Below are positions 46,301 through 56,864 of a DNA stretch of 64,000 nt, one piece after another (the first letter of the stretch is position 1; every line of letters begins with the position of its first letter). The notes beneath the pieces were generated by a model, which was given only the letters and a program-made list of their open reading frames with translations, was not told the origin of the DNA and did not search any database. A program made the position numbers and the translations under genes. The stretch comes from Cyanophora paradoxa. Lineage: Eukaryota > Glaucocystophyceae > Cyanophorales > Cyanophoraceae. The stretch covers positions 62,001-126,000 of the forward strand of contig QPMI01000159.1 of assembly GCA_004431415.1 (NCBI GenBank). Direction: 5' to 3'.

Positions 46301-49300
46301 CGTCCTGTCCGTCCAATTTCTAATTATGCGTCCACATTTATCCCAGGACAATCAACGCGACCCCCGACTTCACGGCCTCGGCTCCCGGCCCCAAGTCCTG
46401 CATCACTGTGCGTTCTGGAATATCAGCGATTGATCATAACAAACTAAATTGAAGCGGCTGTGTAACTAGCTGCGTTAACTTTTGGGCGCCGCACCGCCTC
46501 AACTCGCGCTTGCTCACTTCGAATTCACTGCAGGGCGACTGCTTGGCGCTGAAGGGTCCCAGCGTGAACTACTCCGCGCAGATGTCAAGCATGTGCCGGT
46601 GCGTGTTAGCTGTTCTCTCTCACACAGCGTCCGGATCGCTGATCACGATAATATGATTTCGCTACGGATATACGTAGCGGCGATGGGAAGTGCGAGGTCC
46701 CGACGGACATGAAGTGCCCACATCCGCTGGACACGTCATCGGCCGCATCCAACACCAGCACCACCGCCACCGACACCAGCGGCCCGGAGACAACGATATT
46801 CGACGCCGAAGTGATTTTGGGCCCCTTCGGTGCATGCTTGACCGCGGCCGGCGGCGACAGCGGGACGCAAGCGACATTCCAAGATTGCGAAACCAAGGAG
46901 GTTACCGTGAACGGCACGTCCGTCCAAGGTGCCCGGTCCCGACTTAAAAGCTGTGAATCGAACTGCGCATCCGTTTGATCGCTTTTTGGGAACTCCGTGG
47001 CGCAGTTTACTCCAATCCCAACCAGGTCCGATCATATATATAATCACTTTGTCGAACTTATCCTGCAATATTAACAATTGACGAATTCGAATCTGCTCTC
47101 TTTGCGTATGCGCAGCTCTGGGTGACTAAAACGACATCCGAGCTCGCTGACGCGCACGGAACAAACGCCCAAGTAATTTACAACTACGGTGCGCTCCTTG
47201 CAGCGAGCTTATGTGCATATGCATGCTCTGCGGGCATCTTGACTTCGATCACGAAGCCTCACTGCTGTTTCCTTTGCAACATGTACAGCGAACGGGGCTG
47301 TGCTATCTACATCCACAACAGGTGCGCATATGCATGTCCTGTTTTTTGCGCACCGGTACCTATAAATCACTGGTTTTGTTGCGGACGCACACTCGAGCTT
47401 TATCCAATCGCCTTAACGTGCCACACAGGCATCTTCGAGACTCCTGCGGGCCAGACGGACAAGGGCGACTTCGCGGTGACTGCGGAGTTCGCCTCTGCGA
47501 ATGGGGCGCCCAGCTATCATGTCATCAACAAAACGTTTATCGACGACGTAGTGCGCCCTCTAGATCTGCCTTGCCGCCGGCGCCGCGCCGCTCGCATGCA
47601 TCCTGCAAATTGATCGATGTCGTTTCGTGCTGATTTCTGAGCGCGATCAGCTGCAGTACCGGCTTTCGTTCGCCGATAATCCGGACCTGTGCATGACAAT
47701 GGGCGAAGGAGGCACGGCTGCCATGTGCGTCAGCATAACTCTTAGCATACATAATCAAGCCAGTAGAGATGTCGACAATTTCGCGCAGGTTTCCGTGCAA
47801 GGATCCGGATACCGGGAACCAGGTACGCCCTCTATTAATAATTCAGGCATGAGCATGCGCAGTTCGCATAACCTTATCTTCAACAGCGTAATAGCTCGAC
47901 CATGCGATTAAACTTTTATATGTTTAATTGAGTAAATCTGCGCCGGCGACCACATTTACCGATTGATACCGCAGATGGGCTCCCCGATCTTGTTCAAGGC
48001 CGTGCAGACGGATGTCGGGCCGGCATCCAAGTCCCTTTGGCTTGATCCCTACCCCCTGGAGAGCCCTACGACGCCGTCCACATCGGGCCCGTACAAGGGC
48101 AGTGTGCTGCTCCGCAACGCCAACCTCTGCCTCACCGCAATGGACAGTGGCGAAGTGACTTTTGCTTATTGCACACACGGAGGAAGTGTTGATGGCGACA
48201 CTTTTATGCCCAGTGCGTCGATTTGACACGCGAAGCCCCGCGCGTGAGCGCTGGAACGTTCACTGATATCGATGCTGCTCGCAATCGCTCCTGCGGTGCA
48301 TGTGTGCAGTCGTCGCCGACCCAAGCCAGGTCCGGATCCGTCTGCGCGCCCTCCAGCTAACAGAGATATTAATGTCATGGGTTATTGGCAGCTCTGGACG
48401 CCAGTTGCGCACGGAAATTCATACGTGCTCTACAATCACAAGACGGGGAACGTTCTAGAGGCTTCTGGAAGTGCGCGTCTAGGGGCGTTTTCGAAACTCG
48501 CGGGCGTGTTGTTCATTTGTGCTCGTGGTAGATGAAGAAAACCAGACCGACGTGCTGGACTCGCTGACCAGCACGACTTCGGCGCCCCCCGATCAGCTGG
48601 GCGGCCACCAGACGGTCGCGTTCAACTGGGACGTCTCGCAGTGGGAGCTCGCAGGCGGCTCGGCGAACAACATGTGGATCGAGTCGCCGATCTCGCGGAT
48701 GGTGCGCTAGCGCTCGAGCTTGCCACTACCTGTTACGTGCATGGCGACCTTGCGCATTCTAAGCTCTCGATGTTCCTCGCAGACTATGGTGTCGCTCGGC
48801 GATAACCCGGGGCAATGTGTCTACCGAGGCACCACCGAGAAGGACTACAGGTTCGATGAGGAATCCGGACTCGAAAGCTGGGCTGCAGTCACGTGCGCAT
48901 GCAATTGCAATTGTTCGATGAATCAACACGTTCGACTGCAACTGAAATCATTGCCTTGCCCTTTCGCAGACTCCCGTGCGATGTCCAGACCGCTATGAAT
49001 GTACCCGGCGCGGTGCCTGCCGTTTCCCCCCTGCAGCTGATTTCGATTTCGTCCGAAAATTAAATGTAATTCCAACGCCTCACGTGCGCTCTGATCGCAG
49101 GGACCAGACGGGGTACGCCGTGACGCGGCCTGGGCCGCGCACATTGCAATAATATATAAGTCTCTGACAGACCACTATGCCGTTAACGTTTCCAATGCAG
49201 GAGGCCGGTTTCCTTCAAGTCACTCCGGCGTTGGCGCTCGTCCCCATGAGCGCGAGCATCCCCAAGGACTCCGTCGCGGAGACGTTCCCTGCCCCGCCCA

Positions 49301-51153
49301 CGATGCCGGCCTCGGCGGTCTATACGGGCGGAGTCCTCATCAAGGGCCCGAAGAGCAGCTACGGCGAAGCAGAGACGTGCCTGACGAACTTTGATGCCGA
49401 CGGGGACTCCAACCTTCAATTCACCCCCTGCCAAACCCAGTACATGAATCTCATTGGCGAAGGGACCACTGGAATGGCCCGAGGTGCGCGGCGATCTTAC
49501 AAATTTCGTTCGATGCTCAGGCCTGCATGCTTATCGAGCCGCGAATTTTGCTTCAGTTGGAATCAACCCGAACCAGGTTTGCACCTACAGGGCGTCGAGG
49601 CGCGCGCGCGCGGTTTCCCACAGCGCACATCTGTTGCGCAGATTTGGCATTTGCGCGAGCCTACGAACGCCGTCAGCCTCTCTTCGAACCAGCAGAAGTA
49701 CACTATCTTCAATCATGCCAGTGCGCCACATTTATCGAACGCAATCGCAAATATACAACCGCCGACACATTTAATACTTACCGCGCAGCCGGCAATGTTG
49801 TTGAGGCGTTGGGTGCGAATCACGAGCTCTGATTGTTTTTTCTGACAATTAGGTTCCGTATCGCGAGTCAATTTGGCATGTGCCGATCGTGCCGTGCACG
49901 CACGTGCAGGTGGGACCGATAGTTCGCGCACGGACATTGGAGACATTCTATTCGCGAGAACAAGCACGTCAACGCCAGGCAATAACCAGGTCGTGATTGC
50001 GACCACGGTCGCTGGAATTGACCCATCGCAAGTGCGTGCCTGCTTGCGATTGCACGAGCTTATTTGCGATCTTGGCTGCCATCATTAGCAGAGATATCGT
50101 TGCAGACTGCTAGATGATCATGAGCCGCGTATTTTCCGCAGCCGAATCTCCAGCTCTCGTTCGCGGACGATCCGTCACTTTGCTTCCAAGGCGGGCGGAT
50201 GTGCGTGCCCAGCGCTAGCACCGTGCTGGCTTACTCATTTAAATCAAATATCTCGCTTGCGCATCGACATCCATTTATTGAGGCCTCACTCCTGCGCGCC
50301 AATCTGCCCGCAGGCAAACGTGTGACGCCTCCGTAAGTAGCTTGGGCTTGTCGTCGCTTGCAATACTTCTTTGCGCTGCCGCTGACGCTGCGCTTCGGCC
50401 CGTGCGCGCGTGCGTGTGCTCAGGTGGAGGCGCAGCTCTCTGCTATCGAGCCAGTCGTCGCGCTCCAAGCCCCGAGCTCGACAATCCCGCCCACGCTCTT
50501 CACGCAGCCGTCCAAGACTTTTCAGCAGCTGGAGGACGAAGGTGCGCGGGGTCCGGGGGGGCCCGGGGGTGCCGGGGGCGGGGGGGTGCGGGGGGGGGGA
50601 AGGGGAGGGGGGAGGGGAGAGGGGGGGAAGGGGGGGGAAATGGGGGAAGGGGAAGGGGGGAGTGGGGGGATTTCTAGATTTAGACGGATCTGGGCTGGGT
50701 ACCGCGCGTACGCCTGCATCCTACACTATATAGCTACTGTGCCCGCAATCACGCACGCGCACGTGAAGGGACAGCGCGGCATAGCTACGAGCTCAAGTGC
50801 ACGCCTGAGCCGGAGCTCGCCGCTGACCTCCGCCCGTGCTCCGATGCGCGTTCGCAGTGGCGTCTGTTTCGGACGACGAAAGCGCCCACGACCTCGACCT
50901 GTCGGAGGAGCTTGAGTTCGAGGTGCGATACATATGGATGCGCCTCCGATAGTTCCTGCTCTTGAGAGCCGATGATAGTTCCGGTTGTTGAGAGCTTGAT
51001 TGTGATATATCGTGATCGCGACTCGTCATCTTGAGTGAGCCGATTTTGACGGCCTCTTTGAATTAATCGCAGGGCGATGCGGGACCGGCGGCGCACGGCT
51101 CGGAGGCTGCGCTCGCGACCGGCCACAGCGAGGCGGGCGACTTCGTTGGCTAG
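43311..51153 (+). CDS. Very exon-rich protein with Thr/Ser-rich and ricin-B-like (beta-trefoil) segments
   Basis: This is one long gene of two dozen or more small exons, with donors mostly GTGCG and acceptors (T/G)GCAG. Exon 1 encodes MATTIYSPSGFHRWNTSLIS, with no signal peptide. Exon 2 is Thr/Ser/Asp-rich (STDSTITTDANT-like). Exon 3 encodes GAYELPFTEVGSIRVDSAVY. Next come beta-rich exons (YVIRQHVTPTDIFYGKEVPI, TIPYTLTYDVNTHKDFQRTV, GVGPYTFLDGGFDIGDYAKP). Repeated lectin-like blocks with a CL/CM centre follow: ILGPFGACLTAAGGD, NPDLCMTMGEG, SVLLRNANLCLTAMDSGEV with LWTPVAHGNSYVLYNHKTGN and VLEAS, NPGQCVYRG, and DPSLCFQGG. The gene ends in an acidic tail (SDDESAHDLDLSEELEFE, then GDAGPAAHGSEAA) with the stop at 51151-51153. 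Inference: a carbohydrate-binding beta-trefoil protein. The Ser/Thr-rich beta strands faintly recall aerolysin-like folds, but that is not supported well enough to name. Its first three exons are duplicated at 53972. Confidence 0.6.
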
Positions 51154-53971
51154 ACGTCGACTTGAGCTTCGACTTCGACAGCCCGGCCCCCGCTCATCGG
51201 AGCTAGCTATAGAGCGGACATCGCTTCTTCGAAGCAGCGCGCAGATCTACCTATAGACGGATGTAATTGATAACAAGTCGACGTCTAATATTCTATTCAA
51301 CAAGCGCAATATATATAGACAACGGTTGGCGGCTATCTTGGCTGAATAATTAAATGAAAGGAGGATCACGACAGGGGCACGATCGCGAGAGCCCTCAAAG
51401 CGCAGAAGATAGGCCTAAGAAGAAACCGAGAATGAGTTGAGATGACAGAACAAGAAATGACACTCACAATTGAACTAGAAGATCACACTTGAAAAAGCAT
51501 GCGCACTATGAGACGACAAGACAGAAAGAGAACGTTAACTGCAGAGACGACGAATCGACGCCAGGTACAGAATGCAAATTTCAAGCAGGCTTCCAGGAGG
51601 GGTGAGGCCTCTCGGCCCCACCGTTCTTTATTGGTAGGTCACGGGCCTCCCCACCGCTCGAAGGATGGTCGGGGGCCCCGGCCTGATGGGGTCTGGCGCT
51701 ACGCGCCGACAAAAAGCTACGTATATATATACCGGGGAGACTATGTGCCGAGGCAATAGGGGGAGCTGGGGTCCAGGGGAGGAGGCGGGGGCGGTTGAGC
51801 TGCTACTGGGGAGCGTTGACGTCGACGTTGGGGCGGGGTGGGCCGACGATCGCGAGGAAGGCGAGACCGCGCAGGACCGCAGCCTTCAGGCCCTCCTGGT
51901 CGGGCGCCTGCTGCGGCGCCGGACACTGGGGCTTAAGAAAGTCTGTTTCCCGGGGGAAACACTCGCATGTTACCCTATAGGTTGGAATGAAGGCTCGATG
52001 CTCCGGAGCCGCGCCGGTGGGGATGAAGCCCTGCAGCTTGGAGGAGCCCCAGGAGGGCGGCCGCCATCGGGGCGGGTTGGCCATGGGTCAGGTCCGGGCC
52101 CCGCCCCGCGGCCGCCGATGAGGCCGCATGCGCCGCGGCGGGCGGCGCGGTACCGGTGTCGTCGGCCGCGCCGGCGCCGCGGGGGCGGCGCGCGGGGGCG
52201 GAGGGGCTTTGGACCTCAGGGCCTCATGATCATGATCATCGAAAACAATATAGCTATAGCATTATATATATATAGCTAGCTATCTTGAAGAAAGAGAAAG
52301 AGAAGGCTACGAGCCTGAAGAAAAAAACAGAAATCGAAATCGAATGAGATGTCTCAAATATTAATGTTTTGCAATGATCATGAGCGCGTGGGCTGGTCCC
52401 ATTCCAAGGCCTCGTACCCCCCGTGCGGCGGGGGTGGCCTCTAAGGCGGGGGTGCGGGCGGGCGGGCGCCGGCGCCGGCGGCGGGCCAGGCGGGGGCTGC
52501 TGGGCCTTGGCCCAGTGGGCCGCCGGGCCGGGGCCCGGGGCACCTGGAAAGACGGCGCCGATCGCGAGCGGGCGCCTAATTTATAACTGGCAGTAGGGGT
52601 GGGGCTAGCCCGCCAAAATTTTGGCTTAAGCAAAGTCCAAGTCTGAGCTATCGATCGGGCTCAAGCCCAAGCCAAGCCAGCAGCCGGCGGACTCAAGCCC
52701 GTTTAAGGCTTGCCGGCACCGGGGCGATATCGATCGCGAGGTGATTAATTGTGGTTTTATTTATGATTAATTGACTTAATACTCGGTTTACGTTCATATT
52801 ATAAATTACCCATGCATAAATGCTTGTTTAATTAGTAAATATGTTAATGCTCGGTTAAATGTTACCCGTTCATCCCGATCGCGAGGACCTGCAGCTGACG
52901 TCGACGAGTACTTCAGTCTTCAGACCATGGCCAGAGGTTGGCACAACTTGGCAGGTTGCACAGCAACTTGCACTGCCCCCGGGGCAGGACTGTTTATTCA
53001 ATGATTGATCCAATGATTAATATAATTCCTATCAAGCTCGAAAGTCCGGGGGATCCGATCGGAGTCATTCGAATCGATGAGGCGAATCATTTTCATGCGA
53101 TCAAAATATCCGACATCGATCGGATTATTTTCGGATATCGATCTAGACTCCGACTCATGCATCAGCCTATGACTTGCATAAGATTCTGATGATAAGAAGC
53201 GCCTACTACTAGGCTACTAGTAGCCTTCAAGGCTTGCAAGGCTCGATCGCCGATCGCGCGATCATGGCTGCGCATGCAACTGGCTCCGAGTGGCTCGGGC
53301 CTGCCACTGGCCCACTGGCTGCCAGGAGCTCATCATCTGGCATATGCATGGCATTGCATGCACGGTGATGCACCGTCAATTCGCCGTCAAACGTGAGCGC
53401 GCGGGGTACATCACCGTACGCACGCGCCGTGCATGCCGCACGCGTTTTCGTAAACGTACACGCAGCTATAGGCCTATAGGCTGCTTCCTCACCTGCCCTC
53501 GTCATTCTTCCTCGCCCGGCTCGCCGAGTCCGACGGTCGTTCGAAGTCTCACGAGGCGCATCGCGATCGGCTGTAAAGGCTTAACTTGACTCGGTGAGCC
53601 GCATGCGCAGCGCCCTGCATGCGAGCGTGGTAGCTATAGCTAAAGGAAACAAGCACGAACGGTGCATCGTCCGACGGTCGATTTCGCGCCCTAGGCCTGA
53701 TCGATATACCATGATTATGAAGGCTTGAATTTAATTTGACCGTATATATGCGTGTGTATACGAACACGTACATGTACATGTACATGTTCCGAACGCACCG
53801 CACAAAGCGGCGTCGGCCGTCGAAGTTCGGGCCAAGCTTAAGCAACAGCGCGCGATATAGCCAGCGCGTGCTGGGGTCGAGCTCGAGCTCGCCGAGCCTC
53901 GAAGTGTAGAAGGCGCATGCGCAGCCCACTAAAGCTCCCTCGCCGCGGCGCAGGATCAATCCTGATCTACA
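51154..53971. other. Intergenic region with AT-rich and GC-rich blocks; right part duplicated
   Basis: No gene is supported. The GC-rich islands at 51740-52210 and 52400-52570 have open frames in several frames and no recognisable protein. From about 53025 the sequence (attcctatcaagctcgaaag, then the gatcgccgatcgcgcgatca block and the block with acatcaccgtacg) repeats the region 41990-43310, with insertions, as the 5' flank of the duplicated exons. Confidence 0.5.
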
Positions 53972-54747
53972 ATGGCGACGACGATCTACAGCCCTTCTGG
54001 CTTCCACCGGTGGAACACGTCTCTGATCAGCGGCGCGGGCGGATGGGAGCTTCGGCCGCAGTCCGAGCTCCCTCCTAAGCCCGTTTCGCCGGGGACGGTT
54101 TTCGGCGAAGTAGCATTTAACGGATGGACGTGGAACGGGGCCATGTGGACTCCGCCGTACCCACCGCGTACGTCGCCCACCGCCGACGAGCTCCAGGTGC
54201 GATTTGCAATTGACCCGCGTTGAACGATTCGACGAGCTCAAGAATTCTCGCATGATCATGAGCTCGCGCATGCAGGCGTGGTTTAATTCGAGCGGAGGTA
54301 CTAGTACTGTTGTAGCTATTTCGACGGACAAGACGACGTTGACTTTGACGTCGACGGACTCCACGGCGCCGAATTCGACGGACAGTACTTCGACCGACTC
54401 CACGAGCTCGAGTCCGACGAACACCACGACCGCGACTCTTGATCAGGATCCGACGGACATCACAGTCCTGCAGCTGCAGCCCTGCGACGAACTCAACGCG
54501 TCGCCCGGTGTCAAGATCGAGGCCGTGCGTCTAGATCTCCCCTTGAATTATATATATCAGTGTATAGTGCATAGATAAACGGCGAGCTTCGTCAAGCGGC
54601 CGCGGTTGACGCCTCATGACCAACGCCGGTGCCGCAGGGAGCGTACGAGCTTCCTTTTACGGAGGTCGGCTCTATCCGCGTCGACTCGGCGGTCTACAAT
54701 GGCACCGGCCCGTACACGGCGCCTGGCACCAAGACCCAGCAATACAC
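53972..54747 (+). pseudogene. Duplicate of the first three exons of the 43311-51153 gene, cut off by the viral element
   Basis: Exon 1 (MATTIYSPSGFHRWNTSLIS, then GWELRPQSELPPKPVSPGTV) differs at a few residues from the copy at 43311. Exon 2 (from about 54280) keeps the Thr/Ser/Asp-rich character and ends CDELNASPGVKIEA. Exon 3 (about 54641-54747) is GAYELPFTEVGSIRVDSAVY and YNGTGPYTAPGTKTQQYT, followed by a GTGAGC donor. No exon 4 follows. About 75 bases later the sequence changes to the virus-like element. The retained frame and splice sites suggest a recent paralogue interrupted by insertion, although later exons could lie beyond the window. It is called a pseudogene provisionally. Confidence 0.6.
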
Positions 54748-54825
54748 GTGAGCTCTTCATCATTCATAATCATGGCACGACCATACTAGTACAAATGAGA
54801 ACCTGAACGTGCGCGTGGCTAGGTA

Positions 54826-55000
54826 AAAAAAAGGAGATAGTGTGGGTTCCAGCCCACCCACCTCTTTCTCACCCCCACCCCTCCAATCCCACCAAAACCA
54901 CCCACTCCAACGCCTTCCCAACCACCACTTCCAGACACACTCTCACAACGTCTACCACCCCCACCTCTCCAAGCCAACCAAACAGCATCCGCTAGGTAGT
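54826..55000. repeat. Candidate left terminal repeat of the viral element
   Basis: The sequence aaaaaaaggagatagtgtgg is followed by an imperfect palindrome gtgggttccagcccac and about 120 bases of nearly G-free ccaccc / cactcc sequence. It lies between host-type exons and the first viral genes, where a terminal inverted repeat is expected. The right copy lies outside the window, so this stays a candidate. Confidence 0.4.
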
Positions 55001-55252
55001 ATCTAACGTCTAGTCCGATCGATCTTGCAAAAGATATAGCAGTGCTTTTAGACGGGAGCGTCAGCCAGAAGGCTTCCTGCTCTTCGAGCCCCAAAGCGTC
55101 GGTCTCAGAATCATCTTCAACATCATTTAGACGTTAATTGTGTGTACTTTGAATCTAAAAAACAAAGAGGTTTCAAGGTTTAAGCTACACGTAATTACTA
55201 TATCATCGAAAGCTAATTACATACTCGAGTTCAGGTTCTAGCTAGACGCTAA
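55001..55252. other. Non-coding left flank of the viral genes
   Basis: AT-rich sequence between the candidate terminal repeat and the first viral gene. It has two similar words, tagacgttaattgtgt and tagacgctaattattc, at about 55127 and 55243. It probably contains the 3' UTR of the 210-residue protein. Confidence 0.4.
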
Positions 55253-55885
55253 TTATTCCCAACGATGACGTAGTCCAAGTTTAGTGAAACCACTTAACAA
55301 TGGTTTGTATTCGATCGACGGCCCGACAGGATCAGCGCTGCTAGAGGCGATGCGCAAGATCGATGTGTTTGCTACAGGTAATTCGCTAGCATTCTCATCC
55401 ACCTCGGGGATTGCGACGATCGTCTTAGCAGGAACAGCAGATGATGGAGGAGAAAGCTTTTTTTCAATTTTGGTTTTAACAATCGGTTCGTTTAAAATCT
55501 TGTTTTCCATTTTAGTCTCAACCGCTATACCAGCAATAAGATCACCAGCACGCTTCTTTGAAATTGTTTTCAACCCAGTCACTGTTTTTATGAAATATCT
55601 GCTACGATTACCAGTCTCTGATACATACAGCGGACCATCGTCAGTATCCTTCAGTTTACTAGTTTTGCTTTTCTTTGTCCGCGAATTTGGGATCTTATCT
55701 AGAATAGCGTTTTCGTCAGCAGTAAGAGCAAAATCGATAGATGCTCCCTCACCACCAGCTGTCCGACGAACTAAAGGATAAGATTCAGTATCACCGCTCA
55801 AAAATTCAATATTATTCTTTTTATTGGGTGAGTTTGTAAGTTTTCTAGAAGCCGCGCCTAAGAAGCCACTTGTGCTCCGCACCAT
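55253..55885 (-). CDS. Unknown viral protein, 210 residues
   Basis: I do not recognise this protein. It is Lys/Ser/Thr-rich, starts MVRSTSGFLGAASRKLTNSP and ends GFTKLGLRHRWE, with a basic middle (NSRTKKSKTSKLKD). It has no membrane segment or signal peptide and no Cys or His arrangement of a protease. It is the leftmost gene and runs in the same direction as the penton gene 62 bases upstream, so it may be a virion or assembly protein. A possible relation to minor structural proteins of Polinton-like viruses is only positional. Confidence 0.7.
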   Translation of the reverse strand: MVRSTSGFLGAASRKLTNSPNKKNNIEFLSGDTESYPLVRRTAGGEGASIDFALTADENAILDKIPNSRTKKSKTSKLKDTDDGPLYVSETGNRSRYFIKTVTGLKTISKKRAGDLIAGIAVETKMENKILNEPIVKTKIEKKLSPPSSAVPAKTIVAIPEVDENASELPVANTSILRIASSSADPVGPSIEYKPLLSGFTKLGLRHRWE

Positions 55886-55947
55886 TTGTTTTAAATAAGG
55901 AACAGAAAAAAGTCGACAGACAAGCCAAGCGCATTCGCGAAGTGAAA

Positions 55948-56823
55948 TTAAGCAAAACTGCGATCAAACGGATGAAACTCACTATCTGTGTTTCTGATTG
56001 ACGAGCGAAGTGATGCCTTTGTGTATGAAGAATCTTCAATTTCGAACTCGATAACGAATGAGAATTCAGTGTTAATAGCTGCAGTAAATCCATTAAAATA
56101 ACGTATTGACACATCAAGTTGCTCTAACTCAGAATTATGATCGACGGAAACAGGAACACGTTCATCAGATGTATATTTGATTAGCTCTCCAAATTTTGCA
56201 TCGATATGAATCTTTGCCAACGATGTGTTTGACCAGTTATTTATGGTGTGAATCGAACCACGAATCTGATCGATATGTAAGAAGAGATAAGTATGGTAAA
56301 GAAGATCAACAGGTATATCGCCAACGATAGCAAACGCATAATCAACAGCATCAACTGTGATTGGAGTATCCAGCTGTTCTGCGGAATCTGTAACAGCCTT
56401 TGTGAATCCGAGCAGATTTGCGAGTTCAAGAGTGGAAAACGTTAGAGTAAACTCCGATTCACACAAGATGGTGATTTTCATTGACACATCATCAAAAACT
56501 GTTAAGAACTTTCGCTGGTAAGTACTCCCCAAATAACTGTATTGTTGCGTTTTCAAAAGAACATTCATGTAATTCGTAAGAGATGTTGGTGTGTATGATC
56601 CAGCTCGAAATAGGTTCGATCTGGTTTTAATGACGTTGCTAGGATCGAGCGTAATGGTTGTTATTGAAGCATCAGCAGCAAGATTATACATATTATGAAA
56701 AAGTTCTAGCGATTCAATTCTAGCCGACTTCACGTTTGCTAACGCCCGAGGTAGATTAATTTTGAAATTCGAGGACATGCCTTCGAACCGATCTCTAGAA
56801 TCAACATTTACGCGGAGTTTCAT
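55948..56823 (-). CDS. Minor capsid (penton) protein, single jelly-roll
   Basis: The 291-residue protein begins MKLRVNVDSRDRFEGMSSNF, then KINLPRALANVKSARIESLE. An N-terminal Val/Ile-Asp-Ser-x-Asp-Arg motif followed by N/K-I-x-L and a strand with a Leu-Glu-hydrophobic step is typical of the penton-forming minor capsid proteins of Polintons, virophages and related viruses. The remainder is beta-rich (DVSMKITILCESEFTLTFST, FSFVIEFEIED). The length suits a single jelly-roll vertex protein. It diverges from the major capsid gene with only 41 bases between start codons. Confidence 0.75.
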   Translation of the reverse strand: MKLRVNVDSRDRFEGMSSNFKINLPRALANVKSARIESLELFHNMYNLAADASITTITLDPSNVIKTRSNLFRAGSYTPTSLTNYMNVLLKTQQYSYLGSTYQRKFLTVFDDVSMKITILCESEFTLTFSTLELANLLGFTKAVTDSAEQLDTPITVDAVDYAFAIVGDIPVDLLYHTYLFLHIDQIRGSIHTINNWSNTSLAKIHIDAKFGELIKYTSDERVPVSVDHNSELEQLDVSIRYFNGFTAAINTEFSFVIEFEIEDSSYTKASLRSSIRNTDSEFHPFDRSFA

Positions 56824-56864
56824 CTTTACAATATACGTGAAAATATTCTGTAATATAATATCAA
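56824..56864. promoter_or_regulatory. 41-bp bidirectional promoter between penton and major capsid genes
   Basis: AT-rich spacer with aatatacgtgaaaatattct and gtaatataatatcaa between two divergent ATGs. The geometry forces shared or very compact late promoters. A TATA-like word (tataatat) lies about 10 bases before the capsid ATG. The role is inferred. Confidence 0.5.

Noticed and set aside
50540-50690. G-rich tract resembling a telomeric or G-quadruplex repeat
   Set aside because: It is irregular (ggggga/gggaag mixture) and sits in an intron of the lectin-like gene; no telomere-type unit is present.
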